DNA from: an uncultured Lachnospiraceae bacterium
Lineage (GTDB): Bacteria > Bacillota > Clostridia > Lachnospirales > Lachnospiraceae
Assembly (NCBI GenBank): GCA_910588845.1
Contig: CAJURU010000053.1
Location: forward strand, 1 to 12,556
DNA length: 12,556 nucleotides
Reading direction: 5' to 3'
Shown here: positions 1 through 6,265 of the stretch, piece after piece
How the letters are laid out: each line of letters starts with the position of its first letter
How positions within the stretch are numbered: the stretch's first letter is position 1
Position numbers and translations under genes: made by a program
Notes under the pieces: model-generated
The model's input: the letters and a program-made list of their open reading frames with translations, nothing else
Databases searched by the model: none
Told to the model about the DNA's origin: nothing

Positions 1-211
1 CAATAATAACTTAACTTCCTGAATTTTACAGGTAACAGTTCAGCCTTCAAGTATTTCTTCACAGTTTCCACAGTGGTTTTCTGAACAAATAATCTAAAAA
101 TATTTATGGAAGTTTTAATGGATTGGCAGATTTCCCCTCCCTATGCCAAAATGCAGACACTTCAGGGATTTTGTGTATCTCATATCTTTGGGAGAGAGAT
201 GCCAGAAATTT
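1..211. other. left edge, no gene assigned
   Basis: No gene can be supported here. On the minus strand one frame is open from a TAG at 141-143 to the window edge (about 46 codons), but it has no ATG and no ribosome binding site at a sensible distance from its in-frame GTG codons. Another minus-strand frame shows a short cysteine-containing stretch that is interrupted by TGA. On the plus strand all three frames are stopped near the edge. It may hold the degraded end of a gene lying to the left, or plain intergenic DNA. Confidence 0.3.
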
Positions 212-253
212 AAAAAACCGTCAGCCAGGCCTCTCTTGCGAAAAGCCTGGCTG
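212..253 (-). terminator. intrinsic terminator of the small gene 281-469
   Basis: A perfect 9-bp stem (222-230 paired with 245-253, CAGCCAGGC against GCCTGGCTG) closes a 14-nt loop. Read on the minus strand it is followed, after three bases, by a run of six T (212-217). It sits 28 nt beyond the stop codon of the small minus-strand gene, the classic position and shape of a rho-independent terminator. Confidence 0.8.
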
Positions 254-280
254 GTAATTTCTATTCCTTTAATTCAAAAA

Positions 281-469
281 CTACTCTTTTATTCTGTCAA
301 TATCCGTAAGATTTACACCCAAACTGGTAAGGAGCGCCTTTAGCAGAAGATATTGTTCTTTCAACTTCGCATATGTCTTTACCGCATTTTCTTCTCTTGC
401 CAGCATCATATACTCCTGTATGGCCTTAAATTCATCCATCGCGTTTTTCATTATTTTAGCGCCATTCAT
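281..469 (-). CDS. small hypothetical protein, 62 aa, helical
   Basis: This is a 62-residue protein that I do not recognise. Its reality is supported by context rather than homology: an AGGTG ribosome binding site lies about 7 nt before the ATG, a TTTACA/TATAAT promoter with 18-bp spacing lies 40-70 nt upstream, and a strong terminator follows the stop, so it is a self-contained single-gene unit. The sequence has no membrane segment or signal peptide. It is rich in Ala, Leu, Lys and Glu with heptad-like spacing of hydrophobic residues (EYMMLAREENAVKTYAKLKE), suggesting two helices, perhaps a coiled-coil or adaptor-type small protein. The internal Met at residue 7 is a less likely start because the ribosome binding site matches the first ATG. 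Function unknown. Confidence 0.6.
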   Translation of the reverse strand: MNGAKIMKNAMDEFKAIQEYMMLAREENAVKTYAKLKEQYLLLKALLTSLGVNLTDIDRIKE

Positions 470-510
470 ATAATCACCTGCTTTCTCTAAGCCGTTTATA
501 CGATAACTTC

Positions 511-540
511 ATTATAGCAGATAATAAGATTAGGTGTAAA
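511..540 (-). promoter_or_regulatory. sigma-A-like promoter for the small gene
   Basis: Minus strand: -35 TTTACA (535-540) and a perfect -10 TATAAT (511-516), spaced 18 bp, 42 nt before the start codon of the 62-aa gene. Confidence 0.65.
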
Positions 541-659
541 GCGCTGCGCAAATACATCTAATTGGCCGCATAGCCCATGTGTTACTGTTCACTCGTAATT
601 TGAATTTGTATGCAATTGCCACCTATCATAAAATATTTTATTGCCGCAGGTTATCTGGC

Positions 660-2075
660 TTAGAAGAATACATGATTTCCAATCACAATTCCCTGCATTC
701 CCGAGGACACACTCCGAAAACTCGTAGCTCCGTTTACATTGTCAACGCCGCTGATAGCCTGCTGCGCAGCCTGTATGCAGCTTCCGCTGACGCCGCTTGC
801 CAATACGCCCGCCATCGTTCCGTTCAAAGCCGGTGTAAACTGGCCGCTCTGGTAAATAACACCGGAAATACTTCCCGCATATCCTGCACGGACACGGTTC
901 ATGACAACTGCGCCTACTGCAAGCTGTCCTTCATAGCACTCGCTCCCTGCCTCACACTGAATCAATGCGCCCAACAGCGTGACATCATCATAAGATGCTG
1001 CAACCGCTGCCTTCTGCTGTGTTCCGCCGCCCTGGCTCTGGCTCTGCGCCGCCTCTTTAGCTCTTCTCTCAGCCTCTGCCGCCTCAATCGCTGCACGTTC
1101 TTCCTCAACGGAAATTGCTTTGCCAAGCTCTAATTCTACATTTACATATTCTGCACTGACGTAACCAGCTGCATCGCCAACCTTGACGCATACCCAGCCG
1201 TCAACCGCTTCTGCCTCTTTGTCGACTTTAATCTTCCCGCCTTCTTCCAGCACGTCGAGAATTGTCACGCCTTCCTCGGAAGAAGCTGTCTCCCTTACGC
1301 GGACGCCGCCTGTCACCGCCGTTGCGTAAGTCGTTCCCAGCTCATTGGCAAGCGTTTCTGCCTCTTGCCCTGTCACACAATACTCGTTCTTCACATATCC
1401 TTCTACGCTGCCGGACTTAATCTTTGTCCACTCATCTCCGCTTTCTACAATCTCAGCAGATGCGCCCTTAGGGAGTTTCCCTGCCGGCTCTGCCTCCTCA
1501 GACGCCTGTGTACGGACATTCAGGTATTCCTCCACCTGAGGCATCAATTTCGTGTCCCAAGGGGAAACTTCTTTCTTCTCCTCGGCATCTTTATCTTTCG
1601 ATTTATTATCTTTATCTTCAGCAACTTCTTCCTTTTTGGAATCCGCTGCTTTCTCTTCCTTTTCTTCCGGCATAGATTCTTCCGGCTGCTTCTCTTCTTC
1701 TATGATATCTTGAACGGCATTCTCCGGCTGTTCCTCTTTCGCTGCTTCTTCTAATTTCGCTTGCTCCGGCTGCTCTTTCATCGCTTGTTCCAATTTCAAT
1801 TCAGCCGGCTGCTTTTCTTTTACTGCTTCTTCCAATTTCAATTCAACCGGCTGCTTCTCTTCAACAGAGGACGCTACCAATTGATTTTGTTTTTTCACTT
1901 TCGTCGCAACTACATTTCTATAACTCTTTCCCGCTGTCTCCGCTATCAATTCCACATTCCGGCTATTCAGATCCGCCTCGGTTGAACCCCCTGCTGCCGG
2001 CAATGCTGAAAATGCCAAAACCAGAGAAAATGCTGCAACAACTCCGCTTTCCATAACCTTCTTATCGAATTTCAT
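660..2075 (-). CDS. secreted SH3-domain cell wall hydrolase (SleB-like)
   Basis: A 471-residue exported protein predicted to cleave peptidoglycan. Residues 1-27 form a signal peptide (basic start, hydrophobic core, Ala-rich end). Residues 70-170 are a highly acidic Glu/Lys/Gln linker with 13-14-residue repeats of the type EKQPAELKLEQAMK. Two bacterial SH3 domains follow (about 180-233 and 253-312, each ending in a GYV motif), then a short Ala/Glu/Arg helix (320-345), a Gln/Gly linker, and a C-terminal Hydrolase_2 (SleB-type) domain from 362 to 471. There QCEAGSECYEGQLAVGAVV carries the expected catalytic Glu (375) and the chain ends in the family-typical GNHVFF. The start at 2075 has AGGAGG 5 nt upstream; a longer frame to 2132 lacks such a site. 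SH3 domains instead of a PG_binding_1 domain suggest a vegetative wall hydrolase rather than spore-germination SleB. It is transcribed divergently from the chemoreceptor. No clear terminator was found after it. Confidence 0.88.
   Translation of the reverse strand: MKFDKKVMESGVVAAFSLVLAFSALPAAGGSTEADLNSRNVELIAETAGKSYRNVVATKVKKQNQLVASSVEEKQPVELKLEEAVKEKQPAELKLEQAMKEQPEQAKLEEAAKEEQPENAVQDIIEEEKQPEESMPEEKEEKAADSKKEEVAEDKDNKSKDKDAEEKKEVSPWDTKLMPQVEEYLNVRTQASEEAEPAGKLPKGASAEIVESGDEWTKIKSGSVEGYVKNEYCVTGQEAETLANELGTTYATAVTGGVRVRETASSEEGVTILDVLEEGGKIKVDKEAEAVDGWVCVKVGDAAGYVSAEYVNVELELGKAISVEEERAAIEAAEAERRAKEAAQSQSQGGGTQQKAAVAASYDDVTLLGALIQCEAGSECYEGQLAVGAVVMNRVRAGYAGSISGVIYQSGQFTPALNGTMAGVLASGVSGSCIQAAQQAISGVDNVNGATSFRSVSSGMQGIVIGNHVFF
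1744..1866 (-). repeat. tandem coding repeat, units of 39-42 nt
   Basis: Three imperfect direct repeats (1744-1782, 1783-1824, 1825-1866) share the pattern GCTTCTTCCAATTTCAATTC, then CCGGCTGC and a CT-rich tail on the plus strand. They encode the acidic 13-14-aa repeats of the hydrolase linker. The two units nearest the N terminus are almost identical in DNA, suggesting recent duplication; a fourth, more diverged unit follows in the protein. Confidence 0.75.
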
Positions 2076-2080
2076 ATTGA

Positions 2081-2086
2081 CCTCCT
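2081..2086 (-). promoter_or_regulatory. ribosome binding site fixing the hydrolase start
   Basis: AGGAGG on the minus strand, 5 nt before the ATG at 2075. It places translation start at MKFDKK, directly before the signal peptide, and excludes the upstream in-frame ATG at 2132. Confidence 0.85.
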
Positions 2087-2161
2087 GAAAGATAAAACAA
2101 CATGTTAAAACTTTATATGTTATTTTATGCAAAAATATTAAAATTATTACGAACTTATTAC

Positions 2162-2190
2162 ACTATAGCAAAGGTTTTGTAAATTGTCAA
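2162..2190 (-). promoter_or_regulatory. sigma-A-like promoter of the cell wall hydrolase
   Basis: Minus strand: consensus -35 TTGACA (2185-2190), 17-bp spacer, -10 TATAGT (2162-2167). It predicts an AT-rich leader of about 80 nt. This is one of the best promoter matches in the window, so strong constitutive expression is plausible. Confidence 0.8.
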
Positions 2191-2260
2191 GGGTTTTCCC
2201 AGCGCTTATTTCTATCAAAAGTACCATTTTTAGCATTTTTACTATATTTCTCCATATAGA

Positions 2261-2289
2261 TTGAAAAGAACTATACAAACTGCTATAAT
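2261..2289 (+). promoter_or_regulatory. sigma-A-like promoter of the Cache chemoreceptor
   Basis: Plus strand: -35 TTGAAA (2261-2266), 17-bp spacer, perfect -10 TATAAT (2284-2289). The leader is about 70 nt and contains a short AT-only inverted repeat (2301-2318). No flagellar sigma (SigD/sigma28) pattern was seen, so this receptor is probably under the housekeeping sigma factor. Confidence 0.75.
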
Positions 2290-2363
2290 AAATGACAGCA
2301 AATTTTATTTGTAAAATTAAGAAAATGTTATGATACCGTACCGGTCGGAAGGGAGAGATATTT

Positions 2364-4118
2364 GTGAAAGAAAAGGCACAAAAAAGAGAAAAGGCGCATC
2401 AAAAACTGAAATCGCTCCACACAAACAGGGTTAAAAGGCTTTCTTCCATAAAAGCAAAAGTTTCTTTTGTATTGCTTTTTTCCATTGTCCTGACAATTTT
2501 TATGGGCTTAGGCACTACAATTCCCAGCATTTGGAGTAACACAGCTTCTATAACAGAAAATTATATGAGGGATTTAACTGATTCTTATGGGCAAATTCTC
2601 AATCAAAATCTCATTGTCTCGGCCATGAACATGAGCGGAGAACGGTTAGGCGTCACTTTTGGTGAAGCCGGCCTGCAAGGGATGGAGACCAGTTATTTCT
2701 ATATTATAAATGCTGAAGGCAACATCATCTATCATCCGAACCCGGATATGTTGGGAAAACCGGTAGACATTCCCGCTATTGTTGGCATAATGGAACAGAT
2801 AAAAGAAATCGAACCGGGCAGCGCACCGGAACCGGGCACGATACGATATACATATGAAGGAGCCGCCAAACGCGCCTCCTATTATGTAACAGAGAAATAC
2901 AACGTCACTGTCGTCCTCTGTGCAGATGAAAAGGAAATATTCGCTCCTCTCAACCGGGTGATGAGCAAGGCGGCTCTTATATGCTGCTCACTCGCCATCA
3001 TTCTTGCAATTACAGGCTACTTATCCGTTGCTAAAATGATTAAGCCCTTCCAGACAGTCACCGACATAATCGGAAATCTGGCAGACATGAATTTCCAGGA
3101 AGACGAACGCCTGGTAAAAATCAGCGGCCACAAAGATGAAACGGGCGTAATGGCACGCGCTATTACCTCCATGCGAAATTCACTGAGTAACATTGTCACA
3201 GAAATCAAGCAGCAGAGCTCCCTTCTGTATACAACTTCAGAACATTTAAGCTCACGCGCTTCCGAGACTACCGACACAGTGCAAAATGTAGAACGCGCCG
3301 TCTGTGAGATTGCCACTGGCGCCAACAGCCAGGCTTCCGAAACACAAAAAGCCACGCAAGATATACTGTTGATGGGAACTATGGTAGAAGACACTTCCTC
3401 ACAGGTTACATCTTTACATAATACCGCCGATTCTATGAAAGAATCGAGCGACACCGCCAGCCGCGCTTTGACAGAACTGGATGCCGTCAACCGCCACGCG
3501 ATTGATTCTATCGACATTATTTATAACCAAACCCTGACGACGAATGAATCTGCCATGAAAATCAAAGAGGCAACCGGCCTGATTTCTTCTATTGCAGATG
3601 AGACGAACCTTCTATCTTTAAATGCTTCCATTGAAGCAGCGCGCGCCGGGGAAGCGGGACGCGGATTTGCCGTTGTGGCGTCCCAAATTCAGAAGTTAGC
3701 GGAGCAATCTAACGATTCTGCGCGGCAGATTGACGATATAATCTATACCTTATTGGAAGATTCTCAGAAAGCTGTCCAGACCATGGAGGAAGTGAAAGAA
3801 ATTATTACAAAACAAAGCGAAAATGTCAGCAGAACCGGCTCCGTATTTTCCCAGGTTCAGGGCGGTATCTCTGAATCTATCCAGGGTGTGGATGAGATTG
3901 CAGACCGCACCAGCCAGCTTAATACGGCGCGCAGCAACATTGTAGATGTGGTTCAAAACCTGACAGCCATTGCAGAGGAGAATGCTGCCAGCACGCAGGA
4001 AACATCCGCTGCGGTGAACGAAGTCGCCAACATCATGCAGGATTTCTCCGACCACGCTGCGAAGCTACAGGAGATTGCTCATACGCTTGAGGCGAATGTG
4101 GATATTTTCCGCTTATAA
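2364..4118 (+). CDS. methyl-accepting chemotaxis protein, Cache sensor
   Basis: A full-length transmembrane chemoreceptor of 584 residues. Order of parts: a long basic cytoplasmic N terminus (1-30), TM1 (about 33-55), an extracellular sensor of about 145 residues (57-200), TM2 (about 203-224), a HAMP linker (about 225-278), and the long coiled-coil signalling domain to the C terminus. The sensor contains YFYIINAEGNIIYHPNP (111-127) and GKP (131-133), typical of single Cache ligand-binding domains. The signalling hairpin tip is clear at ISSIADETNLLSLNASIEAA and AGEAGRGFAVVA (408-438), the site that contacts CheA and CheW. A likely methylation region is near EENAASTQETSAAVNEV (538-554). There is no C-terminal NWETF-type CheR tether. 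It starts with GTG preceded by GGAAGGGAG. The basic N-terminal extension is longer than usual. The ligand cannot be read from sequence. Confidence 0.93.
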   Translation: MKEKAQKREKAHQKLKSLHTNRVKRLSSIKAKVSFVLLFSIVLTIFMGLGTTIPSIWSNTASITENYMRDLTDSYGQILNQNLIVSAMNMSGERLGVTFGEAGLQGMETSYFYIINAEGNIIYHPNPDMLGKPVDIPAIVGIMEQIKEIEPGSAPEPGTIRYTYEGAAKRASYYVTEKYNVTVVLCADEKEIFAPLNRVMSKAALICCSLAIILAITGYLSVAKMIKPFQTVTDIIGNLADMNFQEDERLVKISGHKDETGVMARAITSMRNSLSNIVTEIKQQSSLLYTTSEHLSSRASETTDTVQNVERAVCEIATGANSQASETQKATQDILLMGTMVEDTSSQVTSLHNTADSMKESSDTASRALTELDAVNRHAIDSIDIIYNQTLTTNESAMKIKEATGLISSIADETNLLSLNASIEAARAGEAGRGFAVVASQIQKLAEQSNDSARQIDDIIYTLLEDSQKAVQTMEEVKEIITKQSENVSRTGSVFSQVQGGISESIQGVDEIADRTSQLNTARSNIVDVVQNLTAIAEENAASTQETSAAVNEVANIMQDFSDHAAKLQEIAHTLEANVDIFRL

Positions 4119-4146
4119 CGTCAGCAATGGCATGATGTAATATTGC

Positions 4147-4247
4147 AAAGAGCTGCGGCATTAAGGATGCTATATACAAGATTCAACCGTTTTCTCAACG
4201 GAATTTCTTCTATCTTGTATGTTTCTCACTTAACGCCACAGCTCTTT
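4147..4247. repeat. nested inverted-repeat element A (101 nt)
   Basis: Three coaxial stems fill the convergent gap between the chemoreceptor and pgi. The outer arms (4147-4165 and 4229-4247) are 19 nt with two mismatches, the middle arms (4174-4182 and 4212-4220, ATACAAGAT/ATCTTGTAT) are perfect, and the inner arms (4187-4191 and 4197-4201, CCGTT/AACGG) enclose a 5-nt loop. In a minus-strand transcript both outer mismatches become G-U pairs, giving an unbroken 19-bp stem; on the plus strand the hairpin ends in a T run (4245-4249). It can plausibly terminate transcription from both sides. Its right half shares TTCTTCTATC and TATGTTTCT blocks with the element at 9516-9617. Confidence 0.8.
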
Positions 4248-4303
4248 TTCTGTACGGTATAGAACGGTTTTCTCTATTTGCTAACCGACATTGCACAAAT
4301 AAT

Positions 4304-5650
4304 TTACAATCTCTTCAACAATTCTTCCCGCTCTGCCTCATATCCCGGTTTACCGAGCAATGCGAACATATTGCGCTTATAGCTCTCCACGCCTGGCTGA
4401 TTGAACGGATTTACGCCCAGGATATATCCGCTGACGCCGCAGGCAAACTCAAAGAAATAGAACAACTCACCGAGATAGAACTCATCCTGCTCAGGAATCT
4501 TTACCATAAGGTTCGGCACATTTCCGTCTGTGTGCGCCAGAATCGTTCCATTCATCGCACTCTTGTTGACAAAGTCCATATCTTTTCCAGCAAGGTAATT
4601 CAGACCGTCGAGATCCACCGCCTCTTCCTTGAGCTCTACAGTACTGCGGGACTTCTCCACATTTAGCACGGTCTCAAACATAATACGCGCGCCGTCCTGG
4701 ATGAACTGGCCCATAGAATGAAGATCCGTCGTCAAATCTACAGACGCCGGGAAGATTCCTTTCTGATCCTTACCCTCGCTCTCGCCGTAAAGCTGCTTCC
4801 ACCACTCTGACACATAATGGAGGCTCGGCTCATAATTTGCCAACACTTCAACGGCCTTGCCTTTTCTTAACAAAATATTGCGCACTGCCGCATACTGCAA
4901 AGCGTCGTTTTCTGCAAAAGGCTTGTCCAATGCCAGCTCACGTCCTGCTGCCGCGCCTTCCATCAGCTTATCAATATCTGCCCCGCTGGCAGCGATTGGA
5001 AGCAAACCGACAGCCGTCAGTACGGAGAAACGCCCTCCCACGTCGTCAGGTACGACAAACGTCTCATACCCCTCTTCTGCAGCGAGGTTTTTCAGGGCTC
5101 CTCTTGCCTTGTCTGTCGTCGCGTAAATTCTCTTAGCCGCCTCTTCTTTGCCATATTTCTTCTCCAGCAATTCCTTAAATACGCGGAATGCAATCGCCGG
5201 TTCCGTCGTGGTTCCAGATTTGGAAATAACATTCACAGAAAAATCACGGTCGCCGATCACCTCAATCAGCCCTGCCAGATATGTGCTGCTGATGCTGTTG
5301 CCGGCATAATAAATTTCCGGCGCTTTGCGGATTTCTTTTGATACATTATTATAGAATCCATGCCTCAAAAATTCAATCGCCGCCCTGGCGCCCAGGTAAG
5401 AGCCGCCAATTCCAATAACAACCAGAACTTCGGAATCACCCTGGATTTTCTCTGCCGCTTTTTTAATCCTTGCAAACTCCTCTTTATCGTAATCTACCGG
5501 CAAATCCAACCACCCCAGAAAATCATTTCCTGCACCTGACTTTGATACAAGAACCTCTTTGGCGTCTTCCGCCAATTTTGCCATGTAGGAAACTTCTTCC
5601 TGGCTGATAAAATCAGCGCTCTTTCCATAATCAAACGTTACTTTTCCCAT
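4304..5650 (-). CDS. pgi: glucose-6-phosphate isomerase
   Basis: Interconverts glucose 6-phosphate and fructose 6-phosphate in glycolysis and gluconeogenesis, in the cytoplasm. The 448-residue length matches the short Firmicutes form. Visible landmarks: the glycine-rich VVIGIGGSYLGARAA (77-91), the phosphate-binding SKSGTTTEP loop (143-151), family signature DDVGGRFSVLTAVG (202-215), the catalytic Glu in YGESEGKDQ (290), His in DLHSMGQ (311), and the C-terminal signature ending NQPGVESYK with the catalytic Lys at 425. All key residues are present. The ATG at 5650 is chosen because AAGGAG lies 8 nt upstream; an in-frame GTG three codons earlier overlaps that site. It is a single-gene unit with its own promoter; the nested hairpin at 4147-4247 probably ends its transcript. 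Confidence 0.97.
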   Translation of the reverse strand: MGKVTFDYGKSADFISQEEVSYMAKLAEDAKEVLVSKSGAGNDFLGWLDLPVDYDKEEFARIKKAAEKIQGDSEVLVVIGIGGSYLGARAAIEFLRHGFYNNVSKEIRKAPEIYYAGNSISSTYLAGLIEVIGDRDFSVNVISKSGTTTEPAIAFRVFKELLEKKYGKEEAAKRIYATTDKARGALKNLAAEEGYETFVVPDDVGGRFSVLTAVGLLPIAASGADIDKLMEGAAAGRELALDKPFAENDALQYAAVRNILLRKGKAVEVLANYEPSLHYVSEWWKQLYGESEGKDQKGIFPASVDLTTDLHSMGQFIQDGARIMFETVLNVEKSRSTVELKEEAVDLDGLNYLAGKDMDFVNKSAMNGTILAHTDGNVPNLMVKIPEQDEFYLGELFYFFEFACGVSGYILGVNPFNQPGVESYKRNMFALLGKPGYEAEREELLKRL

Positions 5651-5658
5651 GATTTCCA

Positions 5659-5664
5659 CTCCTT
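5659..5664 (-). promoter_or_regulatory. ribosome binding site fixing the pgi start
   Basis: AAGGAG on the minus strand, 8 nt before ATG 5650. The alternative in-frame GTG (5657-5659) partly overlaps this site, so the protein begins MGKV. Confidence 0.75.
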
Positions 5665-5703
5665 TTCCATAAAATTATCGTCACGATTTCCAATTACAGG
5701 ATA

Positions 5704-5732
5704 AGTGTAGCAAATCTGCCTCGTTTCGTCAA
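5704..5732 (-). promoter_or_regulatory. pgi: sigma-A-like promoter of pgi
   Basis: Minus strand: -35 TTGACG (5727-5732), 17-bp spacer, -10 TACACT (5704-5709), about 50 nt before the pgi start. It lies just beyond the stop codon of the upstream 114-aa gene, so pgi is probably transcribed on its own. Confidence 0.65.
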
Positions 5733-5772
5733 CAATACAAGCAAGAGCGGGACAGTTTCAATAGCAAAAACA

Positions 5773-6117
5773 TCAGGAAAAATACTCTTGCAGCACAGCG
5801 TTAAATACTTCTTCCTCTTCCTGCTTTTTGTAATCCAACTCGCTTGGCTCCGCCTCTGCGTGCTGGCTCCTTGCATTCTCCTGAGTCTGCCGCTGGCCCT
5901 GCACTTGCTGCTGGCCTTGATCCTGCGGCTCTTCCTGCATAATCACGTCAAAATATGCCTGAATATTGTCTGTAATGCTCGTCAAGCTCCGATTGAGCTT
6001 TTTTATCTGTCTCAAAATCCTCGACAGGGAAATTGCTAAAATCACTCCCATCATCACGATAGATGCCACTGTCAGGACTTCACTGTGTGTCTGTAAGATA
6101 CTTACCCATTTCTCCAT
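5773..6117 (-). CDS. small single-pass membrane protein, Q/E-rich tail
   Basis: A 114-residue protein of unknown function. One membrane segment is visible at about residues 14-34 (VLTVASIVMMGVILAISLSRIL), followed at once by basic residues (RQIKKLNR), which by the positive-inside rule puts the tail in the cytoplasm. Residues 40-60 look helical and amphipathic; residues 62-85 are a Gln-rich low-complexity stretch (EEPQDQGQQQVQGQRQTQ); the end is acidic and then hydrophobic (EEEEVFNAVLQEYFS). The layout of one anchor, short helix and flexible tail recalls small DUF948-like proteins, but I cannot assign a family. The start has GGAGG 8 nt upstream. A promoter (6193-6221) and an inverted repeat (6156-6191) lie directly upstream; pgi follows with its own promoter. 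Confidence 0.75.
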   Translation of the reverse strand: MEKWVSILQTHSEVLTVASIVMMGVILAISLSRILRQIKKLNRSLTSITDNIQAYFDVIMQEEPQDQGQQQVQGQRQTQENARSQHAEAEPSELDYKKQEEEEVFNAVLQEYFS

Positions 6118-6155
6118 AAGCCTGTCCTCCTTTTTGAATTTTCTATCAATAAAAA

Positions 6156-6191
6156 TAACTGTTCAAAATTCTATAGAATTCCGAACAGTTA
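6156..6191. promoter_or_regulatory. 36-nt dyad: operator, attenuator or terminator
   Basis: Nine-bp outer arms (6156-6164 and 6183-6191, TAACTGTTC against GAACAGTTA) flank a second palindrome, AATTC-TATA-GAATT. On the minus strand it is followed by a T-rich stretch (TTATTTTTATT), so it could terminate the FIST-MCP operon. It also begins two bases after the -10 box of the promoter at 6193-6221, so it covers the expected transcription start of the 114-aa gene, where a dimeric repressor could bind. The sequence alone does not decide between these roles. Confidence 0.7.
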
Positions 6192-6192
6192 C

Positions 6193-6221
6193 ATTATAAA
6201 TATTATTCTTGATGATGTGAA
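6193..6221 (-). promoter_or_regulatory. probable promoter of the 114-aa membrane protein
   Basis: Minus strand: -35 TTCACA (6216-6221), 17-bp spacer, perfect -10 TATAAT (6193-6198). The predicted start falls inside the adjacent dyad, giving a leader of about 70 nt. Confidence 0.6.
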
Positions 6222-6265
6222 GTAGCTGAATGCCTTTTTTCACCGCATCTTTCGACAAGCTAAGA

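Noticed and set aside
30..100. Minus-strand segment with a CGNC pattern interrupted by TGA, considered as zinc ribbon or selenoprotein
   Set aside because: It is preceded by a nearby stop, has no start codon, and no SECIS-like hairpin was recognised after the TGA.
143..343. 66-aa plus-strand open frame
   Set aside because: Runs through the terminator hairpin and the 3' end of the small minus-strand gene; no convincing ribosome binding site.
628..641. Perfect 14-nt palindrome ATAAAATATTTTAT after the hydrolase stop, considered as its terminator
   Set aside because: No room for a loop, A-T only, and no T run of its own beyond the palindrome.
579..1133. 184-aa plus-strand open frame
   Set aside because: It lies opposite the well-supported cell wall hydrolase, has no ribosome binding site, and its Ala/Cys/Arg-rich composition is what the antisense of that gene would give.
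2191..2260. Intergenic stretch between divergent promoters checked for a shared operator
   Set aside because: No clear inverted or direct repeat found between the two -35 boxes.
2301..2318. Short hairpin AATTTTA/TAAAATT in the chemoreceptor leader, considered as a riboswitch or thermosensor
   Set aside because: Only A-T pairs and no conserved riboswitch motif; expected by chance in an AT-rich leader.
4170..4229. GTG-initiated 19-codon minus-strand frame inside element A
   Set aside because: No ribosome binding site and the start would be buried in the hairpin; mentioned only because its pattern resembles the frame in element B.
4147..4247. Elements A and B considered as insertion-sequence ends or MITEs with target duplications
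   Set aside because: No target-site duplication is visible at either flank and the terminal sequences differ between copies, so mobility is not shown by the sequence.
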